From NCBI GenBank assembly GCA_021613535.1, contig CP075497.1:1302001-1366000 (forward strand): a stretch of DNA of 64,000 nucleotides. Direction: 5' to 3'. The notes under the pieces are model-generated. The model had not been told where the DNA came from and searched no databases. It saw nothing but the letters and a program-made list of their open reading frames with translations. Below are positions 1 to 12,447 of this stretch, in pieces. This DNA comes from Adineta vaga (Eukaryota; Rotifera). The stretch's first letter is position 1, and each line of letters opens with the position of its first letter. Position numbers and translations under genes: made by a program.

Positions 1-1526
1 GTACAAGAGATAATCTTCTTTGTTCTTGTTGAATATGATGTGAAACAGAACCGCGAACAATTGTTTGAATTTGTTGTTCAGTTAAAGGTTCACCAATAAT
101 TGAATTTCTCCATTCATAAGCTTGTTCACCATGTTCTTCTTCATCTAAACCCATTTCTTCATCAAATGAACCTTTTAATCCAACTAATTTATCAATTAAT
201 TTTAATAAAATAATTGTTATTATTCCTGACCATAAACCAGTTATAACAACAGCCATTGATTGAACACCAAGTAAATATGGACTATGTGTACCAAAGAATA
301 ATCCATCACGACCATCTTCATTAAATGATTTTTGACCAAAAAATCCAATTGCTATTGAACCAACAACACCTGTTATTCCATGAACACTTGAAACATCTAA
401 ATAAAAATAGATTTATTTCTTTTTTCTTTTTCTTTTTCTCTTTACCGAGTGCATCATCAATACGTAATTTATGTTTAATTAAAAATATACTTGAATAAGA
501 AGTAATACCTAAAATAACTCCAAGAACCGCTCCGTATTGTGGATCAATATAACCCGAAGCAGGTGTTATACCAGCTAAACCAGCAATAACACCATTAAGA
601 ACAGCTGTAGCTGATGGTTTATGTCTTATCCAAGATATAATTAGCCAAATAACTCCACTTGTCACAGCTGATCTTTGTGTAGCAACAACAGTTGAAACAG
701 CTAATGAACCACTTTGTAAAGCACTACCCGCATTAAAACCAAACCATGCTGTCCATAATAAAGCGCCACCAAGTGCTGCTAATGGTAAATTTGATGGAGG
801 AAATTCTCCATTATATTTATCGAAGTCTTTTCTTTGTCCTAAAACAATTCCACAAATTAAAGCAGAAACACCCGATGTTGTATGAATAACCATTCCACCT
901 GCAAAATCCTTTTTTATTCGAAATTGAAAATAAATTTATTTATATATTTGACAAATATTTTACTTGAACTCCAAAATTTTTATTTAACCATCCATCTCCC
1001 CAAATCCAATGTGCAACTGGATAATAAATCAATAATTCCCAACCAATAATAAATAAAACAAATGCTTTATAACGAAGTCTTTCAGCAAATGCTCCTGTTA
1101 TTAATAAAGGTGAAATAGCTGCAAACATCATTTCAAAAAACCCAAATAAAGCTGCAGGAATATTTGGTGAATGTCTACTACAATCTGTATATGGAACATC
1201 TAACATTAATATATTATTTAAACCTCCGATAACTCCACCTACTGAATGTCCAAATACTAATGTATAACCAATTAAATGCCACATAACTGATAAAATAGAT
1301 GCACCACCAATAATTTGTGTGACTAATGAAACTGTATTGATACTTTTTAATAAACCGGCTTAAGAAGATAAAAATAGAAAGAAACAAATCTTTTGAAAAT
1401 TCAAAAATAAAAACCTTCAAAAAAAGCTAAAGCTGGCATCATTGATAAAACTAATATTGAGGAAATTAAAACCCATGTTGTATCACCTGTATTTATACAA
1501 CTAATTGTTTCATTTGGACTTAACAT
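1..1526 (-). CDS. Ammonium transporter (Amt/Rh family), 3' end beyond window
   Basis: Membrane channel for ammonium. Four exons are visible: 1526-1415, 1358-964, 908-446 and 396-1. The reading frame is still open at base 1, so the C terminus lies outside. The N terminus carries the Amt signature GDTTWVLISSILVLSMMPALAFF, broken here as GDTTWVLIS then SMMPALAFFEAGLL across intron 1. Later come GGVIGGLNN, GAFAERLRYKAF, HWIWGDGWL, DFAGGMVIHTTSG, FNAGSAL and DVSSVHGITGVVGS, in family order. The visible tail after the last membrane segment is hydrophilic, as usual for Amt regulatory tails. Intron 3 encodes only a lysine-rich run if read through, so splicing there is needed. The family call is firm; the substrate is inferred from the family. 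Confidence 0.95.
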
Positions 1527-1910
1527 TTTTATTTTACATGAAATAAAATAAAAAGATTTCTTTTTTTTTCAGATATTTATTTATTTATTTATTCTTATCT
1601 TATCATTTTGTTTATTTCAATGAAGAAAAAAAAACACATACACAGACGCAACGTTATTTAATTTATAAATTTAAAAAAAAGAGAAGGAAAAAAATGTCCT
1701 CGAAGTCTTTGCTTTATCTTATCATTTTTAAGACAAGATTGTTCTCGTCGTTAGGAAATGAGAAGAGGAAAAGAATTTTCCAGAATTTCTTTTTCATCAA
1801 TCTGAACCAATGGAAAAAAAAGAAAATGCCATCGTCAATCTCGAGTTCATCTCATTCTTTCCTCTTTTTTTTTCTTCTTCGACAGAACATATCTTTAACC
1901 TTCTCAAAAA
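1527..1910. other. Divergent intergenic region
   Basis: This region separates the divergently transcribed ammonium transporter and EF-hand genes and presumably holds both promoters. It contains T- and A-runs. An in-frame ORF overlapping it is low-complexity Lys/Phe/Ser and is not supported as a gene. Confidence 0.5.
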
Positions 1911-2764
1911 ATGGGTGGAAATAGCTCGAAAAAACCGTTTACTGAATGGGATTTAATTGAATTTAGTAATATAACTGGTAAAGATATGAATTGTGAGATG
2001 AATTGAAAAAAAATATTCTTTCGTATTTTAGGTGTTCCTTTACCAACTGTTGAAAAGATTTATAAAGATTTTCAAAATGTAACAGGCAAAAATAATAAAA
2101 TGGATAAAAAAGAATTTCGTCAATTATATAAAGAAATGTATTTAAATGTTCAAAATGGAAATAATATTGCACCGTTTTTAACTGATCATGATTTAGATAA
2201 AATATCTGATCATGTTTTTGAAACTTATGATTTTGATGGATCAGGTTTAAAGAAAATATTTCAAAAAATTTTAGATAAATAATTTTTCTCTTTTTCTTTT
2301 TTTAAGGAAAACTTAGTTTTGAAGAATTTGCTGAAGTTTATTTAATGTTAAATCATTATGGAGGAACAAATCCAAATGGAACAACAAAAAAAGACAAATT
2401 TAATTATATTTTAGATCAATATGATGATCCAACACCTACTTTTATAACTCGTGAACGTGGTCAACAACTTATTAACAACCTTAATAAATATCAAACGTAT
2501 AAATTTCTTTTTATCTTTTTTTTTTCTTCTTTGAAATTCTTTTTTTCTTTTTTTAGTTTATCAAATTGGAATAAATCATTAAATACGAATCCAACAACAA
2601 CAGCATGGGAACATCATTGGAATAAACTTGATGATGGAAGTGGAAGGTTAACCTTTATTTTCTCGTGTGTGTGTGTTTTTTTCTAATTCTTTTCTTTTAG
2701 AATTCCAAAAGACAAATTTGTTGATTATATAACAAAGACCAACGAATATAAAGATCATTTTTAA
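1911..2764 (+). CDS. Neuronal calcium sensor/recoverin-like EF-hand protein
   Basis: Predicted 207-aa calcium sensor from five exons: 1911-1977, 2032-2244, 2307-2496, 2557-2646, 2701-2764. The start gives MGGNSS, which fits the MGxxxS rule for N-myristoylation, as in NCS-1 and recoverin. The layout also follows that family: an N-terminal pseudo-EF segment (KMDKKEFRQLYKEMY), a canonical loop (DFDGSGKLSFEE) whose last glycine codon is split by an intron, then a weaker third region and a C-terminal KLDDGSGRIPKDKFVDYI hand. In the family such proteins switch membrane attachment with calcium. Membrane anchoring and sensing are inferred; the EF-hand is directly visible. It could also be a divergent visinin-like protein. 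Confidence 0.85.
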
Positions 2765-2858
2765 TGAAAATCAATTGAAAATTAGAAAACAAAGATTTCT
2801 TTGAAAAATAAATGTTGTTTATTATTATTTTAATCTCGCAAATATTTAGCTTTTCTTT

Positions 2859-4947
2859 TTAAAATAAATCTTGAATACAACCACCATTTTGTGTATCACA
2901 TTTCGTACCTTGTGGACAACAATGTCGACCATCTTCACAACATTGAGCCTAAATAGAAGCAAATAAAGATAAAGAAAAGAAAAGAAAAGAAAATAACAAA
3001 CATTAGGAAGTGTACAACAAGCATAATCTCCATCAGATGATCCAAATGTTTGACAACATGTTTGATCTTTTGAACAACCAAAATCCGATAAACCACATTG
3101 ATTATAATCAATATCTAATCGAAGATTTCTTAAAAGATTCACTTCTTTTAATTGACATGATAATTGTTTATCATCACATTGATAATTATTTGGACAACAA
3201 ACTGAACCATTTCCACCACAACAAACACCTTTTGAATAAGGACAACATGAATATTGTATTGGGTTTGTATTTTTATTTGGACAACATGTTGTTGTTAATG
3301 AACATTTTGTAATTCCGTCAGGACATAATTGATCATCTTTTTTATTTAATAAAGTAAATGATTGAAATTTTAAACCAGATGAAATTATTTCTTTTGTTTG
3401 ATTAAATTCATTAAAATTTCTAATACATCTTTTTCCCGTTATATCACATGAATAACCATTACCACAACAATGAATCTAATTTCAAATTCATTAAATGATT
3501 ATTTTATGAATAATTTATTTGAACAAACCTTATCAGAACAACAAGATCCATCTGAATATGGACAACAACCATATGAACCATCGGTTAATTGACAACATGT
3601 TGTTTCTTCTGGACAATAAGATTTTTCATCTATTTAATTGAAAATGCAAAAGAATTTTAAAAAAAACAAGAAAAGAAGATTTTACCAGGACATTGAATAG
3701 TTGAAATCTGTTGATTATTTGATATTTGAATACGTTTTGAAAGTTTTGTAATTGATTCTTGTTTTTTTAATAAAGGAATTGAAGGATATATATCATGATC
3801 ACATTTAAATATATGTAAATCACATTTATAATGTGCAGGACAACAATGAACATGATCAGAACAACAAATCTGTTTTATTTATTTGAAATTTTTTTTTTAA
3901 TTTCAAGTTAAAACTTACAGCATGTTCAATTGGACAACAACCATAAACTAATTCCTTTGTTAAACAACATGATGATGTTGATGGACATAAACCTTGGGAG
4001 AAAAAATGAAATTTATTAAAAGAAAAAGATCAAAACTAACTTGTGCCATCGGGACAAACGATTACAGCACTTTCTTGAGATTTTATTTCGATTTTATAAA
4101 GTGGCATTGCATTATTATCGATTTCTACAAAAACAAAACTTCAAAATTTTTTTAAATAAAAATATCAATTGTAAATAAACTTGGTTTTTTCTGAATCGCT
4201 GCTTGTTTTTTAAACCAAGGAATTGCAATATCTTGTATACATTGTCCTTTTTCCACATCACATTGATATCCATGTGGACAACAATGAATATAATCACCTT
4301 TTTTTTTCAATTAAAATATTTCTCTCTATCTTATTGAATTAACTTACTACAACAAACAGCATCATCTAAAATAAAATATAATAAAGAATTTCTTAATAAG
4401 AAAAGATTTATCTAATTACCTAAAGGACAACAACCGTAATCTCCTGATTTTAAAAGACAACATGTATTTCCATTTGGACATGCTGATGAACCTAAATAAA
4501 GATGTTTTTTTATTTAAGAAATAAAGAATGAAGAAATAATTAACCATCAGGACAAGGAACATCATTTGATGGTTGTTTTAAAGGAGTTGATAACTAAAAG
4601 AAAAAAGAAAAGATAATTAAAAGAAAAGAAAAGAAAAGAAAATATTTCCATACAATTAATTGATTATTTGATGAAGTACAATTTCCATTAGGTAAACATT
4701 TATGATCTTTTGGACAACAATGAAGACCATCATCACAACAAACTCCACTTTCTATGGGACAACAAGCCCATAAACCAGTTGTTGTCTGACAACATGTTTC
4801 TTTTCCAGAACATGTTACCTAAAATGAATTCATTTGAATTACGTAAATTGAATAAAGAATTGATTGAAATCTTACATTTGTTGGACAATTATAAGAATCT
4901 GCATTGATTTGAAATAAAAACGTTGAAAATAAAAACCAGAATAACAT
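2859..4947 (-). CDS. Progranulin-like secreted protein, six granulin repeats
   Basis: Cysteine-rich secreted protein in about ten or more exons. Exon 1 (4947-4876) encodes a clear signal peptide, MLFWFLFSTFLFQINA. Exon 2 (4818-4654) carries one whole granulin: CSGKETCCQ, ACCP, VCCDDGLHCCP. Later exons include 4593-4545, 4491-4420 and a tiny 18-nt exon at 4365-4348. They complete five further units, each with the granulin core CC..GxxxCCP..xxxCC.D..HCCP.G..C; one unit has a diverged core, VCCGGNGSVCCPNN. Units are joined by Ser/Lys/Ile-rich linkers. The stop is at 2861-2859. In animals progranulin is a secreted growth-factor-like and lysosomal glycoprotein whose repeats are released by proteolysis. 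The role here is inferred. Exon borders in the middle were not all fixed. Confidence 0.9.
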
Positions 4948-5466
4948 TTTTTGAATTAAATGAAAAGAAAAGAAATTTCAAAGGACATTTGAATAAAAAA
5001 CAAGATAAAAAGTTATACTGATAAGATTAAAAAAAAATATCTTTCGTCATTTTCTAAATAAATTTAACATGTGAAATATTTCTCATTGATATATTGTTAG
5101 TGAGAAGATTGATCAATCATTCGATTCTCCAATAACAGATGTCACTAGTTTAGTCGATTGAGAAAAGATCTTTATATAATAATATTCTTTCTCTTATATA
5201 GTTAAGTTGATTTTATAAAAGAAATTCTCTTTATTAATTTGATCTGATGAATGAATATATATATTTTTCTTTTTCAAAATGTCATGTATAATAAGAGGAA
5301 AAACGTAGATCTTATATTTCTATAGCAAAAGAAATAAGTCATGTGTAACCTAATATCATAAGATTTGGTTATGAATAAGTAAAGAGAGACGATATTTTTG
5401 TCAAAATAAAAGCATTCTTTTTTTTCTTCAAAAAACACAAATTATTATCGTTAAGAAAAGATAAAA
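4948..5466. other. Divergent intergenic region
   Basis: About 520 bp between the granulin gene and the K+ channel gene, which point away from each other. It is AT-rich with no convincing ORF or repeat. Promoters of both genes are expected here but no specific element is recognisable. Confidence 0.4.
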
Positions 5467-6741
5467 ATGAATAGATTTCGTTTATTTCGAAGGAAACAAA
5501 TCAATTCTTCAGTTGAAACTTTAACTTCTTTAGCTAATTTGTTGGTATTTTATTTCCTATTTGGGATTTAAATAAAAAAAGATTTGTTTTTTTTTTCTTT
5601 TAGAAATTTTTCAAGACAAATTCTGCAAGGTTTTCTTTTGTTTTCAAAGATAAAATTTCATTTTTGAAAAAAAGGTTTTTTATTTATTAGGTCGAAAACG
5701 GTTGATAACAAAAGGTGGAAGTCTAAATGCTGAAAGGTATAATCATTTCCAAAGAAATTTTTCTTTTTATTCAAATTTTATTAAAATAGATTAAATATTG
5801 AAAATCGACATCTTTATTTACGTGATATATTTACATCATTATTAGATTTAAAATGGACATATATTTTAATTTTATTTTCATTATCATTTATTCTCTCTTG
5901 GTTATTATTTGCAAGTATTTGGTATGTAATAATGACTATTCATGGTGATTTTAATAATAAATCCTCGTCAAATGGAACTGAACATATTCCTTGTGTTCTT
6001 GGAATAAAAACTTTTTCTGGTGTTCTTCTTTATTCAATTGAAACTCAACAAACAATTGGTTATGGAACACGTGCAGTAACTGAACAATGTACAGGTGGAA
6101 TTATTTTATTAATAATTCAAAGTATATTTAGTTTAATAATTCAATCGTTATGGATTGGTCTTGTTTATACAAAATTATCACGTCCTAAACGACGTCGAAG
6201 AACATTAATTTGGTCACGTGTTGCTGTAATTTCTTTAAAAGATAATTATTTAACATTTCAATGTCGTCTAGCTGATATGAGATTTCATTCGACATTAATT
6301 GAAGCTCATATTCGAATGTATTTTATAAGAAAAAGACAAACAAAAGAAAATGAAATCATTCCATTAACTTTATATGATATGAATGTTGGTTATGACGAAG
6401 GTAAAGATCGTTTATTTGTTAATTGGCCTGTTATTATTGAACATAAAATTGATTTTAAAAGTCCTTTATTTGAAATCAACAAAGAAAATCTTACGAAAGA
6501 AAAATTTGAAATTTTAGTTATTCTTGAAGGAACAATTGAACCAACTGGAATGTTAACACAAATTAAGACATCTTATATGCCAAATGAAATTATTTGGGCA
6601 GGAAGATTTTCAAGAATGATTCGTTTTGATGAAGAACGTTATATTATTGATTATGCGAAATTTAATTCTGTTTATCAAGATAATGTTACAAAAGAATATT
6701 CAGCTAAACAACTTCAAGAAATCGATCAAAATAATTTATAG
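5467..6741 (+). CDS. Inward-rectifier potassium channel (Kir)
   Basis: Two-TM potassium channel subunit of 365 aa from four exons: 5467-5540, 5604-5629, 5691-5736, 5790-6741. The frame only closes if exon 1 ends at 5540 with donor GTTGGT, giving ANLNFSRQILQGRKRLITKGG. Diagnostic features in order: basic N terminus before RLITKGGSLN; RHLYLRDIFTSLLDLKW ahead of TM1; pore helix and filter TIGYGTR at about residues 137-143; TM2; then a long cytoplasmic domain with DMRFHSTLIEAHIRM and GTIEPTGMLTQIKTSYMPNEI. Kir channels assemble as tetramers, are gated by PIP2 and set resting potential or carry K+ in epithelia. Subtype cannot be assigned. Confidence 0.95.
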
Positions 6742-6918
6742 AAAAAAAGAATCTTTTTTCTTCAAATTTTACTTTTTTTTTAAATGAGAAAAAAATGTTT
6801 GTTAGTTTTTTAATGTTTATAGAAAGAAAGAAGAAGAAAAAAAGCGTTGTCATCGTTTTTTTTCGAATATATAATTTAAAATAAAACGTTGAATGAATAC
6901 ATTTTACTTTTTTCAATC

Positions 6919-9900
6919 ATGTCATTGATTTCTTCACCATCTCATTTTGGAAAAAATCCTTCGTCATTTTCATTTTATACAAAAGTAACAACTTTACCAA
7001 AAATTACTCATCCATCAAAACTTATTGAAAATGAACAAAATCATTCATCATTAGATATTCGTGGACAATCAAAACTTTCTCGAACAAATTCGTCTCTTTC
7101 AAATTATGATCAAATACCTGAAAATATTGATGTTACAATTGGACAAGATAGAAGTCAAGTTCGTTTACCAATTTTCGGTAAAGATTTTCTTTGGTTTTTT
7201 TATTTAAATAATTCTTTCTTTTGAATTTTGATATAAAAAAAAGGTCGTCGACCATCAACAAATTGTTCAGTAAATGAAATCGATGAATTTTCTTCAATAT
7301 TGAAAGAAAAAGTTCGTTTACAAGAAAATGATATTCGAATTAAATTTCGTCATTCAATTGATTTTGATTCAAATGGAAAAATCTCTCTTCAAGCATTAAA
7401 ACATATAATCGCATCAATATTTGGAACACAAAAGCAAATTTCACCAAATCAAATTGAAAAATTATTAGAAAAATTTCATCTAAATCATATAACTAAAATT
7501 AGGTTAAATTCTTTCTTCTTCTTCTTCTTATAATCTTTTCTTTTATTTAGTTTTGATGAATTTCTTCATTGTTTATCAAATGAACGACAACAAACAAATC
7601 GAACAATCAAATCTTCATCGCAATCTTATTTAACAAAAAGAACAGCTGGACAAATCTTTATTATTCTGAAAGATAAAGCTCGAACAAAGTTTATTTTATT
7701 CGATTTTTCTTTGAAAATCAAATCTTGATTTCTTTCGTTTTAGAAGTGAAGATTTAGTTCGATTTTGTCCTTCATTAAATGGTGGAATACCTACAAAAAT
7801 ATTTAAAAGTCAATTTCAAAATTTCATTATTGATATGGGTTATCGAATGGTGGATAAAGAATTCGATAAATTATGGAATAAGTATATATTAGATTTATAA
7901 AAAAAGAAAACTTTTTATTTTTATTTTGAAATATAAAGATTCGATCCAGATGGTTTTCAATTAATTAATTCAGAAAAATTCATTAAAAAATTAACAAATG
8001 AACATTTCCTTATAGAAACTTGTTCAACATCAAGAAGTGAAACACAAGATCAACAAACCGCTATTTTAAAAGCATCATTTATGGATTCTCAACAAAGTTC
8101 ATTTCATTTTTCTTTCTTTTCTTTCTTCAAAATTAAATTCTTTCATTTAAGATTCAAATGATCAACTCGATGAAAATCAAATACAAAAGTGGTTTAAACA
8201 AAAACTTCCTCAATGTATTGATGAACTCGAACATTCTTTAAAAGAATTAGATCAATTCAATTCAGGACAGGTTGATTACTTAAATCATTGTTTTCTTATA
8301 AAATAAAAGATTTCTTTTTCTCTAGATTTCATCTCAATTATTTCTTCAACAATTAAAACAGTTTGGATTGATCCTCGAAGAGAATCTTTTAGAATATTTT
8401 TTAAAACGTTTGAATATTCAATCAACATTAAATAATCAACGTATTCATTATCCCGATGTTATTAAAGCATTTAAGCAAAAAATTGATTTAACAAAAAAAA
8501 GAAAGAAACTTGAAAATCCTTTGTTCGTTTAATTTTCTTAACATATTTTCGAAGAAAATTTGTTTTTATTCAATAGGTCTTCAGAAGAAATTCGTCAATC
8601 ATCATTGGAAAAACAAGTTGAATATTTAATATCATTAAATTATGATAAAATCTTAGATAAAATGAGAAGTTTTGATAAAAAACAAACTGGAACAATTGAA
8701 AATAATGAAATGAGATCATTAATTGAAGATTTACTTGAATTTCCATTACGACATGACGAATATGAAGAATTACATAAACATTTTCCAAAGAATGACTATG
8801 GGAAAATCAATTATTTAATTTATTTAAAACAAATCAAAGATCATTGCCATTCTCTCCATTCAATTAAGGAAGAACAAGAAGAAGAACAAACAAATCGAAG
8901 GTTTTTCTATTTCTTTTTCTTTTTTTTGTTGAGATATTGAAATGAATTTTAGTGAAAAAATTCCTCAATGGGATTATATGAGATCAACTAATATTCGTGA
9001 AAGTCTTAAACAAGAACATTACAATGAAAAAAAACTTTCAAAAGAAAATCATATTAATGAAAATAATTCTAAAGAAAATCCTCGATCAATTCAACAAGTT
9101 TGAATTTTATTCTTTTCTTTTAAAATTTTCTTTTTCTTTCTTTTTTTCAAGCTAAATCAAATATTAAAAACATTAATACAAACTCAATGTAAAGATATCG
9201 AAGAAGAATTTAATAAAATTGATTATTGTTCATATAGAGAGTTAACACAAGAATATCTTTATCGATTATTGAAACGGTAAGAAAAAAACGGTTTACTTTT
9301 TTGAAAATTTCAATTTTAATTTATTTCAAGTTTTCCTTCAATAAAACCTGAAATAAGTTTCAAAGAAATTCAACTAATTTGGTCTCAATGTCATTTAAAA
9401 GAAAGTGGAAAATTAGATTTTGATGAATTTCTTCGTCAATTTGGTTATTCAAAAGCATCTGCACATTATCCAAATGCCAAACAAAATCCTCCAACAAAAG
9501 GTGATAGAGATTTCCTATTAACATCAAATAAATTATATGGAGATACAATTCTTGTTCATGATACGACACGTCATATGATAAAAACAAATTGGGAGAATTT
9601 ACGAAGAGAATTTGTACAAATTGATCCATATAGAACTGGTTTTGTTCATTCAGAAGAATTTGATGAAATTATAATTGAATTTTGTCCATCGATTGTTCAA
9701 CAAGATCTTGATCTACTTAAAAAAGATTATCAAAATATAAATGATTCAAGGTAATATTTGATTGTTTTTCAAAATAAAATTTATTTGTATTTATTTATTT
9801 AAACCAAAAGAATAAATTATATTCAATTTTTAAAACAATATTCACCAAATAATGAATTTTTTCATGAAATTGATCAACGAACAAAAAGACCACTAACTAC

Positions 9901-10249
9901 AGTTAATGAAAATATAATTCGAAATGCATCCGAACGATCAAATATTAATGATATTTCAATAAAAATTCGACGAAAAGTAATTCTTATTTTGATATCATAC
10001 AAAATATATAATAAAATATACTTAATTTAGTTATCTCATTCATATAAACAAATCCGACGATCGTTTAAACAAGAAGATATAACTAATTGTGGTTCAATAT
10101 CTATTAAACCTTTTAAAGATATTTTAAATGAATATAAATGTTCTTTAAATGATGAAGAATTTTATATATTAATATCTCAACTTGATACAAAAATGAATGG
10201 AACAATTAATTATAATCATTTTCTTCAACAATATTTGAAGGATATTTAA
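6919..10249 (+). CDS. EFCAB6-like multi-EF-hand protein
   Basis: Long cytoplasmic protein of roughly a thousand residues from about 13 exons, starting at ATG 6919 (MSLISSPSHFGKNP) and ending with TAA at 10249. It is a chain of degenerate EF-hand pairs, e.g. SIDFDSNGKISLQALKHI, KMRSFDKKQTGTIENNEM, QIDPYRTGFVHSEEFDEI and QEDITNCGSISIKPFKDI, and ends in a hand of the form QLDTKMNGTINYNHFLQQYL. Many loops lack acidic residues and probably do not bind calcium. This long-EF-hand architecture with conserved spacing is that of EFCAB6, found in sperm and cilia of other animals. A ciliary or axonemal role is an inference. A decayed copy of its 3' part lies at 25049-25606. Confidence 0.75.
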
Positions 10250-10390
10250 TTTTATTGAATAATTGAGTTTTTTCAATAAGAATAAAAAGAATTTTCTTTT
10301 TTTTAAATGAATCTCATCATTAGGTCTACTTAAGGATGTGGATGAGTAAAGCTACCATAATTGGTTTCGTTCTCTGCTTAATAGAATTCA

Positions 10391-10447
10391 TTGAGTGAGA
10401 GTGTGAAACTGGAGATGATGTTGTCTATCTCCATTCACTCTCATTGT
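10391..10447. repeat. Imperfect hairpin, GTGAGAGTG arms
   Basis: Left arm TTGAGTGAGAGTGTGAAACT and a GGAGAT stem pair with right arm ATCTCC..ATTCACTCTCATTG around a short loop. It lies 130 bp upstream of a second G-rich/C-rich hairpin, in an otherwise gene-free stretch downstream of the EFCAB6-like gene. Confidence 0.5.
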
Positions 10448-10578
10448 CAAGATCGATTCAATTGATTCATCCATAAAATACATAATATTTCTTTCAATTC
10501 ATTTTCTTAATAAATTAAATTTTTTTCCAATGAAGAATAAACATAATTATTCAATAAATCAAATTTTTTTTTGATCAT

Positions 10579-10630
10579 TGAGGGTGGGTTTGGTTTAAGA
10601 GTATAGTCTGACCCTCACACACACCCACAA
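10579..10630. repeat. Hairpin with G-rich/C-rich arms, telomere-word family
   Basis: G-rich left arm GAGGGTGGGTTTGG is followed after about 20 nt by a C-rich arm ACCCTCACACACACCCAC. The arms are imperfectly complementary. It belongs to the same dispersed family as the elements at 11579, 14157 and 58376. Confidence 0.55.
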
Positions 10631-10921
10631 GCTCTCATACAATATATCACTGATGAAATCAGACGATATACATATTCTCTCTATTTGATCTGCTTCTTAT
10701 TGCAGAGTAATCTATTTTCATTACTAAATCACTACATAAAATAATTTATTGAAATAAAAATAGATATACTGGGAGAATAAAAAAATAATTAATAGAAATG
10801 TTCGTAGTTCGATTAATTCTTGTGGAATATCCTACAAAAGAAATAAAAATAGTGAATTAATTTAATGAAATTTTAACAAAATATATTCGATATTAGAACT
10901 GACCTATTGAATAACAAGTAT

Positions 10922-11305
10922 TCATAGGCATATTTGTATAACGATACAAATGTCAGCGCAGCAATTAATAGTGGTAGTACAACAATCAGAATTCGTTTTA
11001 CATAGTTTTCCCTTCATTGGACAAGAAGTAGGACAACCTTGAGTTGTACATTTACTATCACAGTAACAACTATTCGCATTACTGCTACACCATCGATCAA
11101 GACACTATAATTAGAATCAGTACATGGACTAGATTGACGTTTCTCATGTTTCACAATTCAGTACGCCATTTTTCCACAATATCTCGACGTTCATCATCTT
11201 CCGATGAGTCTACTGATGCGTCTCCATGGGCGGATGTGCATTATTATATATTATCCAGCATCCCAAGATAAGAAACAAACAACTTAATATTCTTGTATTC
11301 ATCAT
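10922..11305 (-). pseudogene. Small cysteine-rich secreted peptide locus, frame broken or mis-assembled
   Basis: The minus strand opens with MMNTRILSCLFLILGCW, a good signal peptide starting at 11305. The frame then stops soon after, but one extra base in the CCC run near 11230 would continue it into an acidic propeptide-like stretch (DASVDSSEDDERRDIVEKW). After a likely short intron ending CTAATTATAG comes a peptide with about 14 cysteines (CYCDSKCTTQGCPTSC, then KTNSDCCTTTINCCADIC), ending with TGA at 10922. Signal, acidic propeptide and Cys-dense mature part is the usual build of secreted disulfide-rich peptides. No known family is recognised and no activity is claimed. It may be a live gene with an assembly error, or a fresh pseudogene. 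Confidence 0.4.
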
Positions 11306-11578
11306 TTTGTCGTGAATAAGTACAAATAAAAGTATTTATGATTCAATAGTGATATTCTCTATGTTATATACGTATTATTTATTATAATATATATCGCGAA
11401 AAATTGATTGACGAAAAAAGCAAAAGTTTATTGAGTATTTATAAAATATCGTAATAAAACGTATTATTTACAGGTAACTATATTGATGTATTTTTGTCTT
11501 TAAACTATCGAAGGTAATTTTTCTTCATTAATAATCAGACACGATTGAAAAATATATTACATTGTATTACATATCTCT

Positions 11579-11628
11579 AGGGTGTGGGTGTGGGTCTGAA
11601 TATAACACCCACACCTACACACACCCCT
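11579..11628. repeat. Hairpin containing two TGTGGG telomere words
   Basis: Left arm AGGGTGTGGGTGTGGGTCTG contains a perfect TGTGGGTGTGGG at 11583-11594. The right arm AACACCCACACCTACACACA pairs with it with small offsets, around a loop of about 10 nt. TGTGGG is the telomere repeat reported for bdelloid rotifers. Confidence 0.65.
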
Positions 11629-11923
11629 AATTTAACTCAATTCATGAATTAAATTTAAAAGAATTCAGAAACCATATGAATTGAGTTGAGTTGCTCAGCA
11701 ATGATATATTTTGTACATTTTGTTAGAAAATTCAAGATGTACACTAACAAAATCTGTTAGTAATTACTACTCATAACCTTTCGAACATATTTCGTTACGG
11801 ACATCGTGTTTATTTAATTAAATTTTTTCATTACTAATTCTTGCTTCTGTTGATTTATTATGCATTGCTAAAAAAATACAGTAAATTTTACTTATATACT
11901 ATACTTCCATCTCCTCCATATTA

Positions 11924-12196
11924 TTGCCATTTATTATAACTATGATAACCTCACAATCTCCAGGTAAATTAGATTCCGAACATCTCCACTTGATTTCGCT
12001 GCTTTTTTCTAATGATGATCTCATCAAAGTGAATCACATAGACTTGTCTAGTCCGAATTCAATTCATATAACATTAGATAGACCATTCGGTATTTTTGTC
12101 GATGAATATTATACATCGAATCATTGTCTATACTTAAATATATTCTTCTTCATTAACATATATATTGATTTTTTCCTCTTATGTACTTTTTTTTAA
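11924..12196 (+). pseudogene. Possible NHL-repeat remnant
   Basis: An open stretch encodes ITLDRPFGIFVDEYYT, which resembles the core of an NHL beta-propeller repeat (P-x-GI-x-VD). It is then lost in T-rich low-complexity sequence. There are no flanking repeats, signal peptide or splice structure. This is weak evidence, reported only as a possible fragment. Confidence 0.2.
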
Positions 12197-12447
12197 TAAT
12201 AGAGCTGTGTCATGTACTTTTTTTTCCAAAATGAATAATTGCAACAAACATTTTATAGAATATCGATAAGAAAAAACGCATTAAAAAAGACTAATGAGGT
12301 GACGAAACGAATTTTTTCTCTCGATGCGATGTAACCGAAGGTTTATGTATAAAGGAAGAAGACATATCGATATAATTGCATTTGCCTTGAAATCATTCGT
12401 ATGTGTCAGAAGATCGTTTATATTTGATTAGAATACAAAATATCAAA

